Assembly: GCA_032871835.1 (NCBI GenBank)
Contig: CM065303.1
Span: 59,372,597 to 59,436,596 of the forward strand
Direction of reading: 5' to 3'
DNA from: Dipteronia dyeriana
Lineage: Eukaryota; Streptophyta; Magnoliopsida; Sapindales; Sapindaceae
DNA length: 64,000 nucleotides
Made by a program: the position numbers and the translations under genes. The notes below the pieces were generated by a model. The model had not been told where the DNA came from, ran no database searches, and saw only the letters and a list, made by a program, of their open reading frames with translations. How positions within the stretch are numbered: position 1 is the stretch's first letter; each line of letters begins with the position of its first letter. Positions 1-12,283 of this stretch are shown piece after piece.

Positions 1-1024
1 AAATGCATGTCTCATTTGTATTCAAACATGTATTTTTGGACTAGAAAATTTGATTGGGAAGTACATTTGATTGACCCAAAGTTTATCTTTATGTTTTTGA
101 AAACTTGATCTTGACATGCTTAAATTGATATGCATAATGAATTTATTTAATGCTTAAAAATGATTGCAAATTTGTGTGATAGTGACTTTTGAAACTTTAA
201 TCAAATAAGGATCTTGTATCCATTTTAAGGATTTCACAATCCAATAGTCTCTTTCTCTTTACTTGTTGAACAAGGCTACTATCATACTGACATTTCACCT
301 GGAAAAATCTAAAAGGGCGCAGTAGTCGCTCATGTCTTGTTTAACTTGTAAAGCTTGATAGTTGCTCTTATCTTTTGTTAAACTATATATTGTTTTCCAT
401 TGACAAATTGGTGCAAATTGGTTTGACTTCTCTTGGAATCTCATGTGCTATTTTCTTTTGCCAAATACCATGCTTTTGGAAGTTGATGTTGCATGTATTT
501 CATTCAAGGCAATCTTTTCACACATGTTCCAAAAATCAAACTTCCTTGAATTTCTCTCTCTTAATTAAATTGTATAAAGTTGTTGTATATGATTATGCAT
601 TTCATTGCAAATATCTCTCTTTGCTAAACGTCCCGGTTGAGGAATACTCATTTGCCTATCTTGTGACAAAAGAGGGAGTAATGTTGGATTTAGGGGGAAT
701 TTTGTGTTGCTTTTGCTTAAGGGGAGGATGTTTTTTTTAGGGAGAGCTTTCATGTGCATGTGCATCGTTGATTGCATGTTCTTGTTGCTAATTCATGCAA
801 ATTGCGTTTGTTTTTATTTATCTTGATTCCTCTCATACACTTGTCTTGGAAAGTGTAGTTCTTTGTTTTGTAGGGATGATATTTCTACAAGAGATATAAG
901 ATTTGAAGATTTGAAGATTTATCTTTAGGCATCTCTTGTAATATATAATGTATTTGTTGACCTCTTGTTGTGAGGATACTTTGTGAGTGAGTGGTTTTGT
1001 CACAAAATAGCTAAATTGGGAGAT
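1..1024 (+). mobile_element. 3' noncoding internal region of a family A Sirevirus-type copia element (truncated by window edge)
   Basis: No coding capacity is visible. The stretch aligns, in opposite orientation, with 59539-60779, the noncoding part between RNase H and the LTR of the minus-strand element at the other end of the window. For example 240-345 matches the reverse complement of about 60310-60430. Purine-rich stretches at 670-745 resemble degraded copies of the GAGGGGGAG motif seen there, and a final purine tract (GGGAGAT) abuts the LTR at 1025. Coding parts of this copy would lie left of the window. Confidence 0.75.
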
Positions 1025-2547
1025 TGTAAGTTCCTTGGTGTTTGATTGGCTTATTTCGTTGACAACCACATTTGGGGATCAATATGTAAGGGTAGTTTAG
1101 GGCATCATTGTTCATAACCAAGCTCAAGCATCAAAGATAAAATCACTTGCTTAACTTTCATTGAAGAGGTATTAGTGTACACACACACTCATGCATTTTC
1201 TTTTGATTTTCTTGCATGCTTGCTTATTTGCCCTCTTGTATGCCTTGTGTGTCTTAATTCTTGCTTGGGTGTTGGATGCATCTTTTCTGCCTTAAAAAAA
1301 AGGATTTTTCCTCTGGTCCGTAGTTCAGACCGCTTTCTGTGCATTGCCTACGCCGCGGTCTGCACAACGGTGTTTACCAGAGGCTGCTCGCTGTGGCTAC
1401 CACGGCCTGTGCTTGTTGCATGCACCACGGTCTCCCAAGCAGAGTTTTCCAGGCGTAGCATACTGTCCAGACCGCGGTCTGTGCACTTGCATGCACAACG
1501 GCCTACAGAGCGGGTTATCCAGGCGATGCACCGCTCTTTGTGCCACGGTCTGGACACTTACCTGTACCGCGGTCCAGCCAGCGGCCCTGACTGGATTTGG
1601 TTGCCTTTCTTCCAAAACGACGTCACTTTATGTAGGGCACCATATATATATTTTCTCTTCTCTTCTCTTTGGCTTCTTAAGAGTCCAAGAAGCCATATTT
1701 GAACATTTTAGCTTTTCTAGAGAGAAAAAGACTCCCAAACAATCATTTTTACTCAACCAAATTTCAAAGCATCATTATCAAGCATTTTTCAAGCATGGGT
1801 CTCTTGTTTGTTCATGACTAGGTATTTTCTACATGTTCTAGACTTTAAAGTTTTATTACTATGACATGTATACCTAGGTTTTAGTTTGTATTGCAAATTA
1901 AATGTATGTTCGTGTGATTAATGGCTTTTATGACATGATTGTTATATTGGTTGTTGGTTGAGAGTATTGATTAGTGATAGCTAAAATTTAGGACGATTTT
2001 ACCATTCTGGCTAATTTTTCTTGCCTTTGCATTTAGAATATTGACATCTAGGATTTGTTTGTCTTGTCATTATTAATCCTAGATAAGCATGAATGTTTTG
2101 ACCTAGCATTTTTGCATATAGAATATTATTGCATATTCACTTAGGTTGCCATTATCTCTTCATTGTTGATTAAGCTTGTAGCTAAGTGGTTAGTGCACAA
2201 AGTTGGTGATCCAAAATCACTATTAAGGCCTTCTGGGTAGATTGAAAGGGTTAGTAACAGGAGGGTATGACGGGATGTCAACCTAGGTTGTAAGATTTCA
2301 TTCAATAGTGGATTTTGAGGATCGAGTGTAGCGCACTGAACAGCCCGTGATTTTTCCCATCTGGAGGGTTTCCACGTATATATTACGTGTTGTTAGTGTT
2401 TTATGTTTAATTGTCATTTATTTGAACACTGGGTATAATGGGGTAGATTTGATAATATTGATTAATTTGCGAAATTTGTAATCAATCGGATTAAAACCTA
2501 TTCACCCCCCTCTAGGTTTATAGACACACACTTTCTAGGGAATTTCA
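1025..2547 (+). repeat. 3' LTR of the family A copia element (copy A3)
   Basis: It begins TGTAAGTTCC and ends GGAATTTCA, so it has TG...CA ends, and is about 1.52 kb. The same start and end recur in copies A1 (14701-16605) and A2 (29776-38998), and most of it is shared with the minus-strand LTR at 57931-59538. It has a TATA-like run at 1642-1650 followed by a CT-rich leader, and ends with the attcacccccctctaggt stretch common near the 3' end of such LTRs. The first five bases after it are ATAAT; the matching target copy would lie outside the window. Confidence 0.8.
1316..1596 (+). promoter_or_regulatory. GC-rich short-repeat block upstream of LTR TATA (copy A3)
   Basis: A sharply GC-rich island in AT-rich DNA, made of repeated variants of ACCGCGGTCTGTGCAC and its partial complement (for example at 1351, 1415, 1471, 1541 and 1566). 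It ends about 45 bp before the TATA-like run at 1642. The other family A LTRs have a block at the same place built from different words. A role in U3 promoter control is inference. Confidence 0.6.
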
Positions 2548-2699
2548 ATAATAACATAATATAATATTATTATATAATCTATCCAATATATCTTATATAT
2601 ATATATATATTTATATAATAATCTATTATATTATATCCAATATATATATATATATATATATATGACATTACATTATACATATATATAATGTAATGTATT

Positions 2700-2737
<38 letters not shown>

Positions 2738-2798
2738 ATATTATATATATAATATATAATGTTTTATACAAATATATTAACATATTAATATATATAAT

Positions 2799-2851
<53 letters not shown>

Positions 2852-2965
2852 ATATTATTAATATATATTATATATTAATGATATTAATAATATATAATAT
2901 ATAATATATATATAATAATTCTAATATTATATATATATATATATATAATATAATAGAGGTATTCT
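2548..2965. repeat. AT microsatellite block
   Basis: Imperfect (TA)n with islands of ATAATATT and a short (CA)n at about 2800. No gene seen. Confidence 0.9.
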
Positions 2966-3441
2966 GGTCATTTGAACATCTTATCCCGTCTTGTCTCAGT
3001 CATAACAAACGCATAACTGTATAGTTAACAGTTCTGTTTCAAGTCTTTCAAACATAATATATGACAACATATCTTGTCCTTTCCCGTCCCGTTCCGTCCT
3101 TTCCCGTTCCGTCCCGTCCTTTCTTATCCTATCCCATCTCCCTACCAAACGCACCATAGAGGTGAAGAATCTCCTTATACATAATTTTATTGACATAATC
3201 ATGACTGTTATAATTTGGATCTTCTTTTCTATTATCTAATTGATCCCTCTGTTTTGTTTCCACTTTCAACTATGATTTTCTTTTTTTTCAACATTCAATT
3301 GTCAACTATGATTGGCCCGTGAGAGTCGGGCCCTGGTATATGAGTTCTAATAATTCAACCTAAATAATATTTTTATAAGCATATCATTCCTAATAATATG
3401 GTTAATTAAAATACCGAGTCAGGTTGTACTATTCCCCTGCT
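2966..3441. other. Intergenic, CCCGT-rich low complexity at 3078-3140
   Basis: Holds a run of variants of GTCCCGT/TTCCGTCC followed by ACCAAACGCACC, a phrase often found at the ends of plant MITEs. No matching inverted end could be fixed. No gene seen. Confidence 0.4.
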
Positions 3442-3998
3442 GACTTGATCTAATTCAAACTTGTAATTGTAATCTACTTACGAATACGTTAACTTCAGGA
3501 ATTACAAGTTGCTGTGGATATAGTCAACAACATGATTCAAAGATTTGATTGTACGTTACAATGTTTAAAATACAGTGGCTGCTAATAAATATGTATTTAC
3601 GTTGCATGTTATTATTAAGGTGATTGTTCATATTTCTTCAATAATCAATCTAAAATTTCTTAAATCTTAAACGTGTGTATAGTCTATCGAGAAACATTTT
3701 TCTTTTTTGTTGTTCATTCAAATGCGGAGTTATATTGTACGGGGTCTCATATTGACTTGATCTACACGTAATCTATTTCACGGGATGAATTTAGGAAACA
3801 AGTTGCTATGGACGGTCAATTACTACTTATCAAAGATGTGATTGTTACAAAATATAAAACTCAATTAATGGCTGCTAAGTGCTAACCGTTACAAGTATTA
3901 TAGATAATTATCAAAGAGATTATTATTCATATATGTTTCAACAATCAATGAATCTAAATTAAAATTGTTGCATCTTAATTCTTAAACGTGTATTATAT
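3442..3998. repeat. Diverged tandem duplication, period about 312-315 bp
   Basis: The unit at 3442-3685 recurs at 3754-3998: both start GACTTGATCTA, contain ACAAGTTGCT, TGATTGTTAC-like and ATGGCTGCTAA-like stretches in the same order, and end TTAAACGTGT. Many substitutions and small indels separate them, so the duplication is old. No coding signal. Confidence 0.6.
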
Positions 3999-5123
3999 AA
4001 AAAGAATCATTTTGGTTCCAGTTATCTAGTTCTGTTTTTTTTCGATCGGCTTATATTATATATCAATTAGTCACAACCAAGAGACTACGCCGGCACAAGT
4101 TGGCGCAAATGCCGAATTATTAACAACAAAAAATGAATGGTCCCGTCTGTAATTGTGTCGTGTAATGGATATCATTAAAAATACTACATGACTTTGGAAT
4201 AGTATCTAACCTAATCTTTGAAAAGCTTCATTGATTCTATAAATATATAAAATGTATACTACGCACGAGCACAGTAACATACACTAACCTTATATTATAC
4301 ATAAAAATTTAAATTAATCCATAGTATAGACTTATATTTGTCTAGATATAATATATCCTATAATAAACTATTCAATAAATATTTTATATTATGCAAATCC
4401 TGCAACTGGGTTGGATTTGATATGGATTAATGGGCTGCCTCAGACACCAAATCACATGGCATGCCTTGTTATATGGATGGTGACCATTGCATTGACGTCT
4501 CTCTCTCTCAATACCCATTTTCTAACTATTAAGATATAATGAGAAACATATAAATAAATTAGTCCACTATACTAGCTTGGGTTGAGCTCAAAGTAATTAC
4601 CCAACGAGTAATGACAAATTAATTTATGGTCTTACAAGCCATACTATATATCTTATAACTTGTTTTCGGAATCATTTGCTATGAGTTATATATATTATTT
4701 ATATAAAGTGTGTGTGATGCAGAAATTATGATAGATTAAAATATATGGTCTGGATAAACTGATTCAACTAAATGATGATACTATATAATATGTCACTAGC
4801 TAATGGAGTTTTGAATGCCATCTTTTACTAAAATTTTGATGATACATAATTTGTTGAACTCAAGTCGGATAAATACCTTCTGCTTTGTTAATTTAGTTAG
4901 GAAAGTAGAACTTCACTACAAGTTTAAAACATAAGGTCTTTGATCAAAATAGAAAGATGTTCGACAGAATGACTTATACTAAGGATACATTGGAATTGTT
5001 TTACTTAAGAAATAATTCGTTTTTAAAGATAAGTTTGTTGAAAATAAATCAAAGAACAGATGAAATAAATAAATGAGATGAGAGAGATGAGAACTAATAA
5101 ATAATTTAAGAGACGAGGGAGAG
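3999..5123. other. Intergenic, nothing recognised
   Basis: AT-rich sequence without a supported gene, inverted ends or tandem array. Confidence 0.6.
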
Positions 5124-5237
5124 ATTTTACTTTGTATTGATTTGTGATCATCCAAATTTTATATAGAGATGATATATATAATTTTACTTTGTATTGATTT
5201 GTGATCATCCAAATTTTATATAGAGATGATATATATA
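5124..5237. repeat. 57-bp tandem repeat, two copies
   Basis: Units 5124-5180 and 5181-5237 are nearly identical (ATTTTACTTTGTATTGATTT start). 57 is a multiple of 3, so a minus-strand frame repeats a 19-residue stretch, but nothing suggests it is translated. Confidence 0.9.
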
Positions 5238-6162
5238 GGGTTCGAAAAATTAATGACACCTTTAAAGGGGTTTTTGTGGAAATATCACTACATTAATAAA
5301 TCATGTTTAAAAGACATCATTTAAAGTGTGGAGACGAAAATACCCATGCCATCACTGTCGTTGTGAAGAAAGAGACAAAAAGTAAAGAGACAAAAAGTGA
5401 AATCGAGCTTTTACTTGCATTCGAGGTTTTGTATTTGTTGAAAGTTGTTGAGGAAGATGGAATCGAACTTTTATTTGCATTCGAGTTTTTATTTTTTGAG
5501 ATTTTGATATGTAATCGAGCTTTTATACAGAAGTTTCGAGTTTTTGTTTAAAATCTCAAAGCTTTTATAAAAGCTTCTAGCTTTTATACACCGAGCTTTT
5601 ATACAAAAGCTAGGAGCTTTAAGATAAAAGCTCGCTCCGAGCTTTTGTAATTACATTTCAGATTCTTTTGGAATTACATTTCCAGTCTTGTAAGTACTGA
5701 CCAGACAAAAAAGTTCCGGGGAGCTTTTATACACCGAGCTTTTACACACTGAGCTTTTACAAATGCTCGGAGCTTTTATACAAAAGCTCCTCATCCCCCC
5801 CAGCGAGCTAACCGGGCAGCTCGACCACCGCGAGCTCGGCTGGGAGCTCGAACCCCGAATGCGTCTGCGTATCCCCACTAAACTAATTATTCAGTGAAAA
5901 TGCATTGATAATGTTATAGTGTTTGACCTCCATTGGAGGTCTGTTAAACAAACCTCTATGAAGGTATGTTAAACAGACCTCTATGAAAAAGATGAAAGAA
6001 TAAAATCTTCGAAAAGTTCAAAGTAAGAGCTGATTGAAGTACAAAGACAACTTTTAAGGGCATTTTGGCAGTTCACCATAATAGGTACTTTTTAAATATA
6101 AGTTATTAAACTAGTGATATCATCACAGTACAAAAAAAAAAGATGACAATCCTCACAATTTT

Positions 6163-6163
<1 letters not shown>
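5238..6163 (+). mobile_element. Element F1, non-autonomous element with a repeat-built core
   Basis: Its left part (GGGTTCGAAAAATTAATGAC...) aligns with the left part of F2 (55333) and partly with F3 (9629); its right part (GGCAGTTCACCATAATAGGT at about 6070) matches F2 at about 56440. Both F1 and F2 abut (TA)n arrays. The core (about 5380-5870) is a patchwork of GAGCTTTTATAC and its complement, including the hairpin AGCTTTTATACAAAAGCT. 5925-5941 is an odd palindrome with arms GACCTCCA/TGGAGGTC, a motif that recurs in F3. The superfamily is not resolved. Confidence 0.55.

Positions 6164-6252
<89 letters not shown>
6164..6252. repeat. (TA)n microsatellite, about 44 units
   Basis: Near-perfect alternating TA. 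The open frames through it are artefacts of the repeat. Confidence 0.98.
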
Positions 6253-6255
<3 letters not shown>

Positions 6256-7379
6256 GGATGAGCACCATTTGTATGGTGATGATGATGAAGCCAAGTGGGG
6301 TGGATCAAGTGGAGAGTTGTTTTAGGGTGTGGAAATCCACACCTTTCATAACAAAGTTAATAGTAATTAGGTAAATTATATTAGCTTTATAAATAATCAA
6401 CTTAAAAAAAAATTTAGTAAAATTTATTTGATTATATAAAATGACTAAAATGGACTTGAGATTGTTAAAATATAATATATTATTTAAGTATTTTCTCTAG
6501 CTTTTTTTTATTTTCTCTTATTTTTTCTAGTTTTTTTTTATATTTTTCCTTTATCTCTCTTTGTTTCCCAGTTTATTATTTTTTTTATTTTTCAGTCTTA
6601 TTTCTCAAGTTTTTTTTTCCTTTTTTTCTTTTTTTTTTCCAGCTTTTTATATATATATTTTTCTCTCTTTTTTCCGTTTTTTTTCCTTTTTTCTTTCTTA
6701 ATATATTCCCTTTTAAATTTGTTATTCAGTTTCCAATTTTTCAAACTCAATATTCATTTACATAGAATATGGAACCATCTTGTGCTAATCGGTTTTCAAC
6801 ACCATATCTCAAAATATGTAAAAAAATCCTCAAAATCTCAATAGCATTCATCCTCCTTGAAACCCTTAATCCATTTCCAAATCATTGCATAATCTAAATA
6901 ACACATATTTATACATTCTAAACATCATGTAACATCGACTTTCGTTTCCTTGTAATAATTCCATCAACCACATATTACTTGATTGGATTGAATTCATACA
7001 AGGTTCCTCGTGGATGTACCTCAAAATACATTATGGCACAAACACAAGTACACAAAAGTTTAAACTCATCGTCATCATCAACTGACATATCCATATTTTA
7101 AAACAATTTGAACAACATAAAAAAAATGTATAAAAACAAAAACTTAAGAGACAATGGAAATAATAAACATAACTACAGCTACATATAAAGGTCAACAAAC
7201 AATAAACATAAAAATTCAATTAACTAATATATATATATCTAATAAAGATCAATTGTACATCTTACAAATACCGGCAAATAACCATAACTACATCTATAAC
7301 TACATCACAACAACTAATAAAAACATAACAAATACATAAAAAGATGCTAAACTATGTTCTTTCTCATAACGAAGCAGTG
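6253..7379. other. Intergenic, T-rich low complexity
   Basis: About 6480-6720 is pyrimidine-rich. It may be the 3' side of the unit carrying the minus-strand Myb/SANT-like pseudogene that follows. No gene seen. Confidence 0.5.
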
Positions 7380-8340
7380 TCAATATGTCTTCCGGATCTT
7401 CTAACAAAGAAAATACTTCTCTCTTATCTTTTTATTAAAAATAATCTACTAGCAAATAACCACAACTCATCTGAAGGCTTTAACCTAGTTTTTGATACAA
7501 GTTTTTGCATCGCTTCTGCGATGCTACAAACTGTATCATTTTGCACTTGCGATGCTACAATACTTTTAGTATTAGTTGCATCAAGCATTACATCAATATG
7601 GTCCAACAGTTTGTAGAGGTTTTCACATTTCCCCTCCTCTTGCAACAACGTTTTTATCCTTCGTATCACTCACACCCAATGTGTTTCTTTGTTAGCCATT
7701 CCCTTGTTCCCTCCATTTTCAACACTTTCTACATCTAGGGTGACATCATTGGTATGTACTAATCTGAATCAACTGTGCTTTCTACTTGAATGATGTCGGT
7801 ATTAGAACTATCAAGAGTACCAGATGAGGGTGCCTAAGCATGATCCACAGTGGTTGTGGTGTTCATGAACATTCTATCTAATTTCTCCATCATTGCTGGG
7901 TTAATACCCTCTTTACGAAATTTTATTGCATTATGATGCACCTACATAAAATGACATTATATTAAAAATTATTATTTTTATTGGCAAGAGAAAAATAAAT
8001 ACAAATTACTAGCTAGTAGTAACTATCATACACATGCAACTTCTTATGCCACCACTTTTCAGATGCATCAATGGTCTTCAATTTAGCGTTCCAACCTAGG
8101 CTGGTTTCATTTTCCAACAAGATATCTCTATAACTTCCATTCACTTTTAAGTGGATCCTACATATTTTTCAATTGTAATTTGTTGTACTCTTTTCTCGTT
8201 ACCTTGTTGAAATTGTTAATCAAATTATTCCAACCCACTTTAGTAAAATGAGTCCCTAGACGATGACCTTGCTTTACCTCTTTGATATACACATCATAAA
8301 AAAAAAAATCTACACTCTGACTATCCCATATAACCTTATT
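7380..8340 (-). pseudogene. Degenerate Myb/SANT-like domain gene (transposon-associated type)
   Basis: Read on the minus strand, 8330 down to 8030 encodes a recognisable plant Myb/SANT-like DNA-binding domain of the kind found in proteins linked to PIF/Harbinger transposons: GTHFTKVGWNNLINNFNK, then an SEWK stretch, then TIDASEKWWHKK. Downstream (about 7940-7790) is the usual linker resembling KFRKEGINPAMMEKLDRMF, and 7669-7380 encodes the helical C-terminal part ending in SDELWLFASRLFLIKR. The frame is broken by a stop after the QLKN segment, two more near 8120, a shift at about 8115 and a stop in the linker where tryptophan is usual. It is dead, and no transposase partner was found. The family match is from memory. 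Confidence 0.6.
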
Positions 8341-9387
8341 ACCCTGAGAACCACTGCCAACATTTTCACTTTAGGTGAATTTTTTCATACTTTTCTCCAT
8401 CTAAAGCAACGTAAATAAATATAAAATTAACAAATGTTATGAATAATAAGTATTAAACTAATACAAAGCATCAACATCTATCAAACACGTATCGTTGCAA
8501 AAGCAATACCTAAAATCAAAGGAATACCCAAAATCGAAGGAATATATGATTGAATAGAAGAAACCGACGAGTAAGAGTTGCATAAGAGACAACATCTACG
8601 AGTTTCATGATATTCAAAGAAAATCACCATCGATTATGAAAAGGCTAGGGTTTGTGCTCTCCTCTATGGTTGTGAAAAAGCTAGTTTCGAAATCTGCAAA
8701 TTGAAAATCATGACATTTCAAAACAAAATGAAAAGGACACGTTTTTCTGTTAAATTTTAATCACTCACAATTTTTGTTTTTTTTAAATAATTACTAAACA
8801 TGAAGGCATTATCGTTTTTTTCTTAATATATTGAGGTATTGTTGATATTACATAAGTAATAACTTAGCTTTTTAAATAATCAGTTTTGAAAAGCAACCCC
8901 CAACCAACTTTTCAAAAGTTTTCGAAAGTTGGCTGATGTTAAAATAATTTGTTTTTGAGAAATTTACCAAACACCTATTTGCTTAAAACTTGAGAAATAA
9001 GTGATAATTTCTCAAGCAAAGGCAACCCTAAACATAACCTAAGAATGCTAACAGAAAAGCTAAAGTGAAAGATGATTCCATTAATGGAAGAACAGAGGAA
9101 ATCACTTTCATTAATTAACCAACTCCATCATCCTAAATTCTCGGGAGTCCTAACTAATTTCACCAGCCTGAAGCTGTTAGAAAAAAAAACAAAAGTACTA
9201 ATGCCTTAAATACTTGAAAGTTCATTAACACACTGAAGAGGCCGTTTACACTCAACAAAAAAATATTTATATTTTACTTTGAAAACCAAGTCTCACCATT
9301 TCCACAGAGATCGGGATAAATTGTTGAAATGCTAATAAATCTATGTTAGACTAATCTAAGTGCATGAAAAGATAAATCATAGATTGG
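8341..9387. other. Intergenic, AT-rich, nothing resolved
   Basis: Contains the likely 5' flank of the minus-strand pseudogene and AT-rich sequence. A phrase at 8895-8925 (AAGCAACCCCCAACCAACTT and its partial complement) could be part of a MITE, but boundaries are not clear. Confidence 0.4.
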
Positions 9388-9628
9388 AAGATAGATGGTT
9401 GGTGTGAAAAACCAAGAAATACATAAATTAAAAGAAAAGTAAATGGAATAAAGGAGATAGGAAAAATATAATACTCAACTAATCTATATAAGATATATGT
9501 ATTAAGCAATGAAGGTGAATCAAAGAAATTGATATAGTTACCATTGGACATAGGGCAATGCATATATAGTTTCATTAAAGAACCGTTCTCACAAATAAGG
9601 ACCGACCTTGTTTGTAAGTGTGATTTGG
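9388..9628. repeat. Direct repeat copy 1 (241 bp), partner at 12043-12283
   Basis: Starts AAGATAGATGGTTGGTGTG and ends AAGTGTGATTTGG, exactly as at 12043-12283. Both copies are 241 bp with scattered differences. Both stay open in one minus-strand frame with a hydrophobic peptide containing VFLGFSHQPSI, but no family was recognised. F3 starts directly at the right end of this copy. Confidence 0.8.
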
Positions 9629-10284
9629 GGAGGCAATGATGGGAGTAACACCAATTTAATAACTTTTGTGGAAATAACACCAAAGTATGTGATGAGACAA
9701 AAATACCCTAATTTACTGTCTAAACTTATTTATGTTATTAGTTATTTTATCTTCTTCTTTATTGACCTTCAATAGAGGTCGAAATTCGACCTCCGACGAA
9801 GATCTTTTCGACTAACCTCCAATGAAGGTCGAACAGAAACGACCTCCATTAGAGGCTGATGAAGAAGATAATATTTATTATTATTATTTTTTTGCAGTAA
9901 TTCTTGGGTGCCCTACCCAAGACTAATTGCAAAAAAAAAAGGGGTTGGGAAATCCAAGACTTATTTTTGAAATCTCAGACTTATTTGTGAAATTCGAGAC
10001 TTATTTGTAAAATCTGAGACTTATTTTTACAATCCAAAACTTATTGACAGTTTTTTTTTTGCAAATTTAAGACTTTCTAGGTAAAATAAGAATTTTAATT
10101 TTAATTTATTTTATTTTTGTCTCTTTTCATTGACCTCCATTGGAGGTCGAACAGACCTCTAATGGAAGTCAACAACCTCCAATGGAGGTCTATTCAACTT
10201 CCATTGATGGAGGTGACCTCCATTATTAAAGGTTTTTGGACAAAAGGACATAAAAGAAAATAACAATTGGAATTTTTTGTCCTT
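9629..10284 (+). mobile_element. Element F3, F-family member with palindromic-repeat core
   Basis: The left end shares an ACTTTTGTGGAAATAACACC-like stretch and GACAAAAATACCC with F1. The core has two repeat types: variants of GACCTCCATTGGAGGTC in both orientations (9763-9860 and 10132-10225, with the best copy at 10132-10148) and about five copies of AATCYGAGACTTATTTGTG (9955-10045). It ends next to a (TA)n run. Boundaries are approximate. Confidence 0.45.
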
Positions 10285-10285
10285 T

Positions 10286-10308
10286 ATATATATATATATA
10301 TATATATT
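10286..10308. repeat. (TA)n microsatellite
   Basis: Short alternating AT run between F3 and the Mutator-like element. Confidence 0.95.
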
Positions 10309-10312
10309 ATAA

Positions 10313-11863
10313 CGAATTGCATTCAACCTCTCTTAGGTTTGGCCTATTGTATCCAGAAACAATTTTATTATTAATTAACACTCACACCCCCTGCGGTTAG
10401 GTCAAAATTAACCGTTGACTAACTGTTACCTTTAAAAGACTAAACTAACCCTGATCCTTAAATTAATTTAATAAAAAAAAATTATCAGAGAATTAAAAAA
10501 TAAAAATAAATGATTTCTAGATTTCTTCATCCATATTTTAAAATACATATATATATATATATATATATTCCAGTGAATCCTATGTGGAAGTTGTTGGGTA
10601 ATAACAAATTGAAAAAGATGAATGAGCGGTGGATGTCGATTGGGATTGAAGAAGCCAAGATTGTGATTTAGAAGGCTAACTTGGTCAAGGAGTAGACTCA
10701 GTTGCTCATGCAAGTTCTGTAGACTAGTAATGGTAGTGGGAATCGAAGAACTTGTTTATGAGTTTGGGTTTCTTTTGTTGTTCCAGTTACTTCTGATTCT
10801 GACATATCGTTTAGATTGGTTTCTATTAGCTTTTAATTTTTTGGGTTGTTTAATTTAGCTTTTGATTGTCGTGCTGATGAAAATTCAAAATCTAGTTACT
10901 TTTGTAACTCCAATCTTGTTATTGTGCTATCTATTCACAACAAAATTCTGGAATCTTAGGGGGCGTTCGATGAAATTCTTAAAAAAAATAAATTTTAAAA
11001 AAATTACAAAACCTATCTTCCAGAATTACAAAACCCAATTTTTTTTAGAAAGACAAGTTCCCTGTTCTTATTTTCTTACAACACCAATTCCACACAAAAC
11101 CACCACCAAATCCACACCAAACCACACCCAAACCATTTCAATCCATACACACATTTGAAGAGAGGAAGAGAGAGACAAAGAGAGAAAGCCACGGATAGGG
11201 GAGATAACGATGAGGAAGAGAGGAGGGTATGCGGCATAATTCGATGGAAGGAGAAAAGGATGAAGGCTTGCGTGACGGTTTCTCTACATGACGATAGGTC
11301 GAGCTTTGGTTTTTGGCGGTGGTAGGTTTGATGGTTAGGGTTTGGGTGGTAGTGTTTGATGTTGAAGATGTTGATGATAAGGTTTGATGGTGGTGATTGA
11401 TTTGATGATGAAAGAGAAAGATAATTGATGATGTTGAAGATGATGATGGGGTTTGAATGTTTGATGAGAGCAGTAGAGATGAGTGAAAGAGATAATGATA
11501 TTTGGTGGTGTTTTAATATTTTATTTTCTTATTATTTTTAAAATTTCTTTTTTAATTTCTTTTTTTTTTTGGAGAAATTTATTTTTTAATTTCTATTTAT
11601 TATCTTTTAAGGCTGATTTTTTAATTTGGAAATTATTATTATTTTTAATTGAAAATAAAAAATAAAAAACATTAATGATAAATTTGTTGAAAAGTTTTTT
11701 TTATTAATTTAATTTAGGGATTGGGGGCAGTTTGGTCTTTTGAAGGTAACAGTTAGTCAACCGTTAAGTTTGACCTAATGATAAGGAGTGTGAGTGTCAA
11801 CTAATAATAAAGTTGTTTTTGTGAGCAAGAGGCCAAACCTCAGAGAGGTTGAGTGCAATTTGC
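10313..11863. mobile_element. Mutator-like non-autonomous element with long terminal inverted repeats
   Basis: About 170 bp at the left (10313-10485) is the inverted complement of 11695-11863. Both read inward from ATTGCAYTCAACCTCTC, through AGGTTTGGCCT, GGTCAAA-TTAACGGTTGAC-like and AACTGTTACCTT stretches, to AAATTAATTTAAT. Long inverted ends of this kind are typical of MULEs. The interior has no transposase but includes GC-richer sequence (10570-10760, 11160-11480) that could be captured gene fragments. The flanks are AT microsatellite, so a 9-bp target duplication cannot be read. Confidence 0.7.
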
Positions 11864-11884
11864 TCTATATATTATTATGTTTAG

Positions 11885-11888
<4 letters not shown>

Positions 11889-11952
<64 letters not shown>
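11889..11952. repeat. (TA)n microsatellite
   Basis: Alternating AT run just outside the right end of the Mutator-like element. Confidence 0.97.
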
Positions 11953-11954
<2 letters not shown>

Positions 11955-12042
11955 GATAATAAGAGGGACACTCAGATCATTTGAACCTCTTGTCCCATAT
12001 TGACTCGACCATACTAAACATACAACATTACAATTAATTAAT

Positions 12043-12283
12043 AAGATAGATGGTTGGTGTGAAAAACCAAGAAATACAAAAAGTAAAAAAAAAGTTAATG
12101 TTATAAAGGCGATACGAAAAATAGAATACTCAACTAATCTAGATAAGAGATATGAATTAAGCAATTAAGGTGAATTAGAGGAATTGATAGAGTTACCATT
12201 GGACATAAAGCAATGCATATATAGCTTCATTAAAGAACTGTTCTTACAATTAAGGACCGATCGTGTTCGTAAGTGTGATTTGG
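12043..12283. repeat. Direct repeat copy 2 (241 bp), partner at 9388-9628
   Basis: Same length and ends as copy 1. The pair brackets F3 and the Mutator-like element. Confidence 0.8.

Noticed and set aside
1175..1817. Overlapping long open frames of 157-175 codons in the A3 LTR
   Set aside because: They cover the GC-rich block, where stop codons are rare; frames overlap on both strands, no domain is visible, and other LTR copies do not keep them.
6106..6325. Open frames of alternating Ile-Tyr on both strands
   Set aside because: Produced by the (TA)n microsatellite; same for the frames at 11794-12164 and around 55290.
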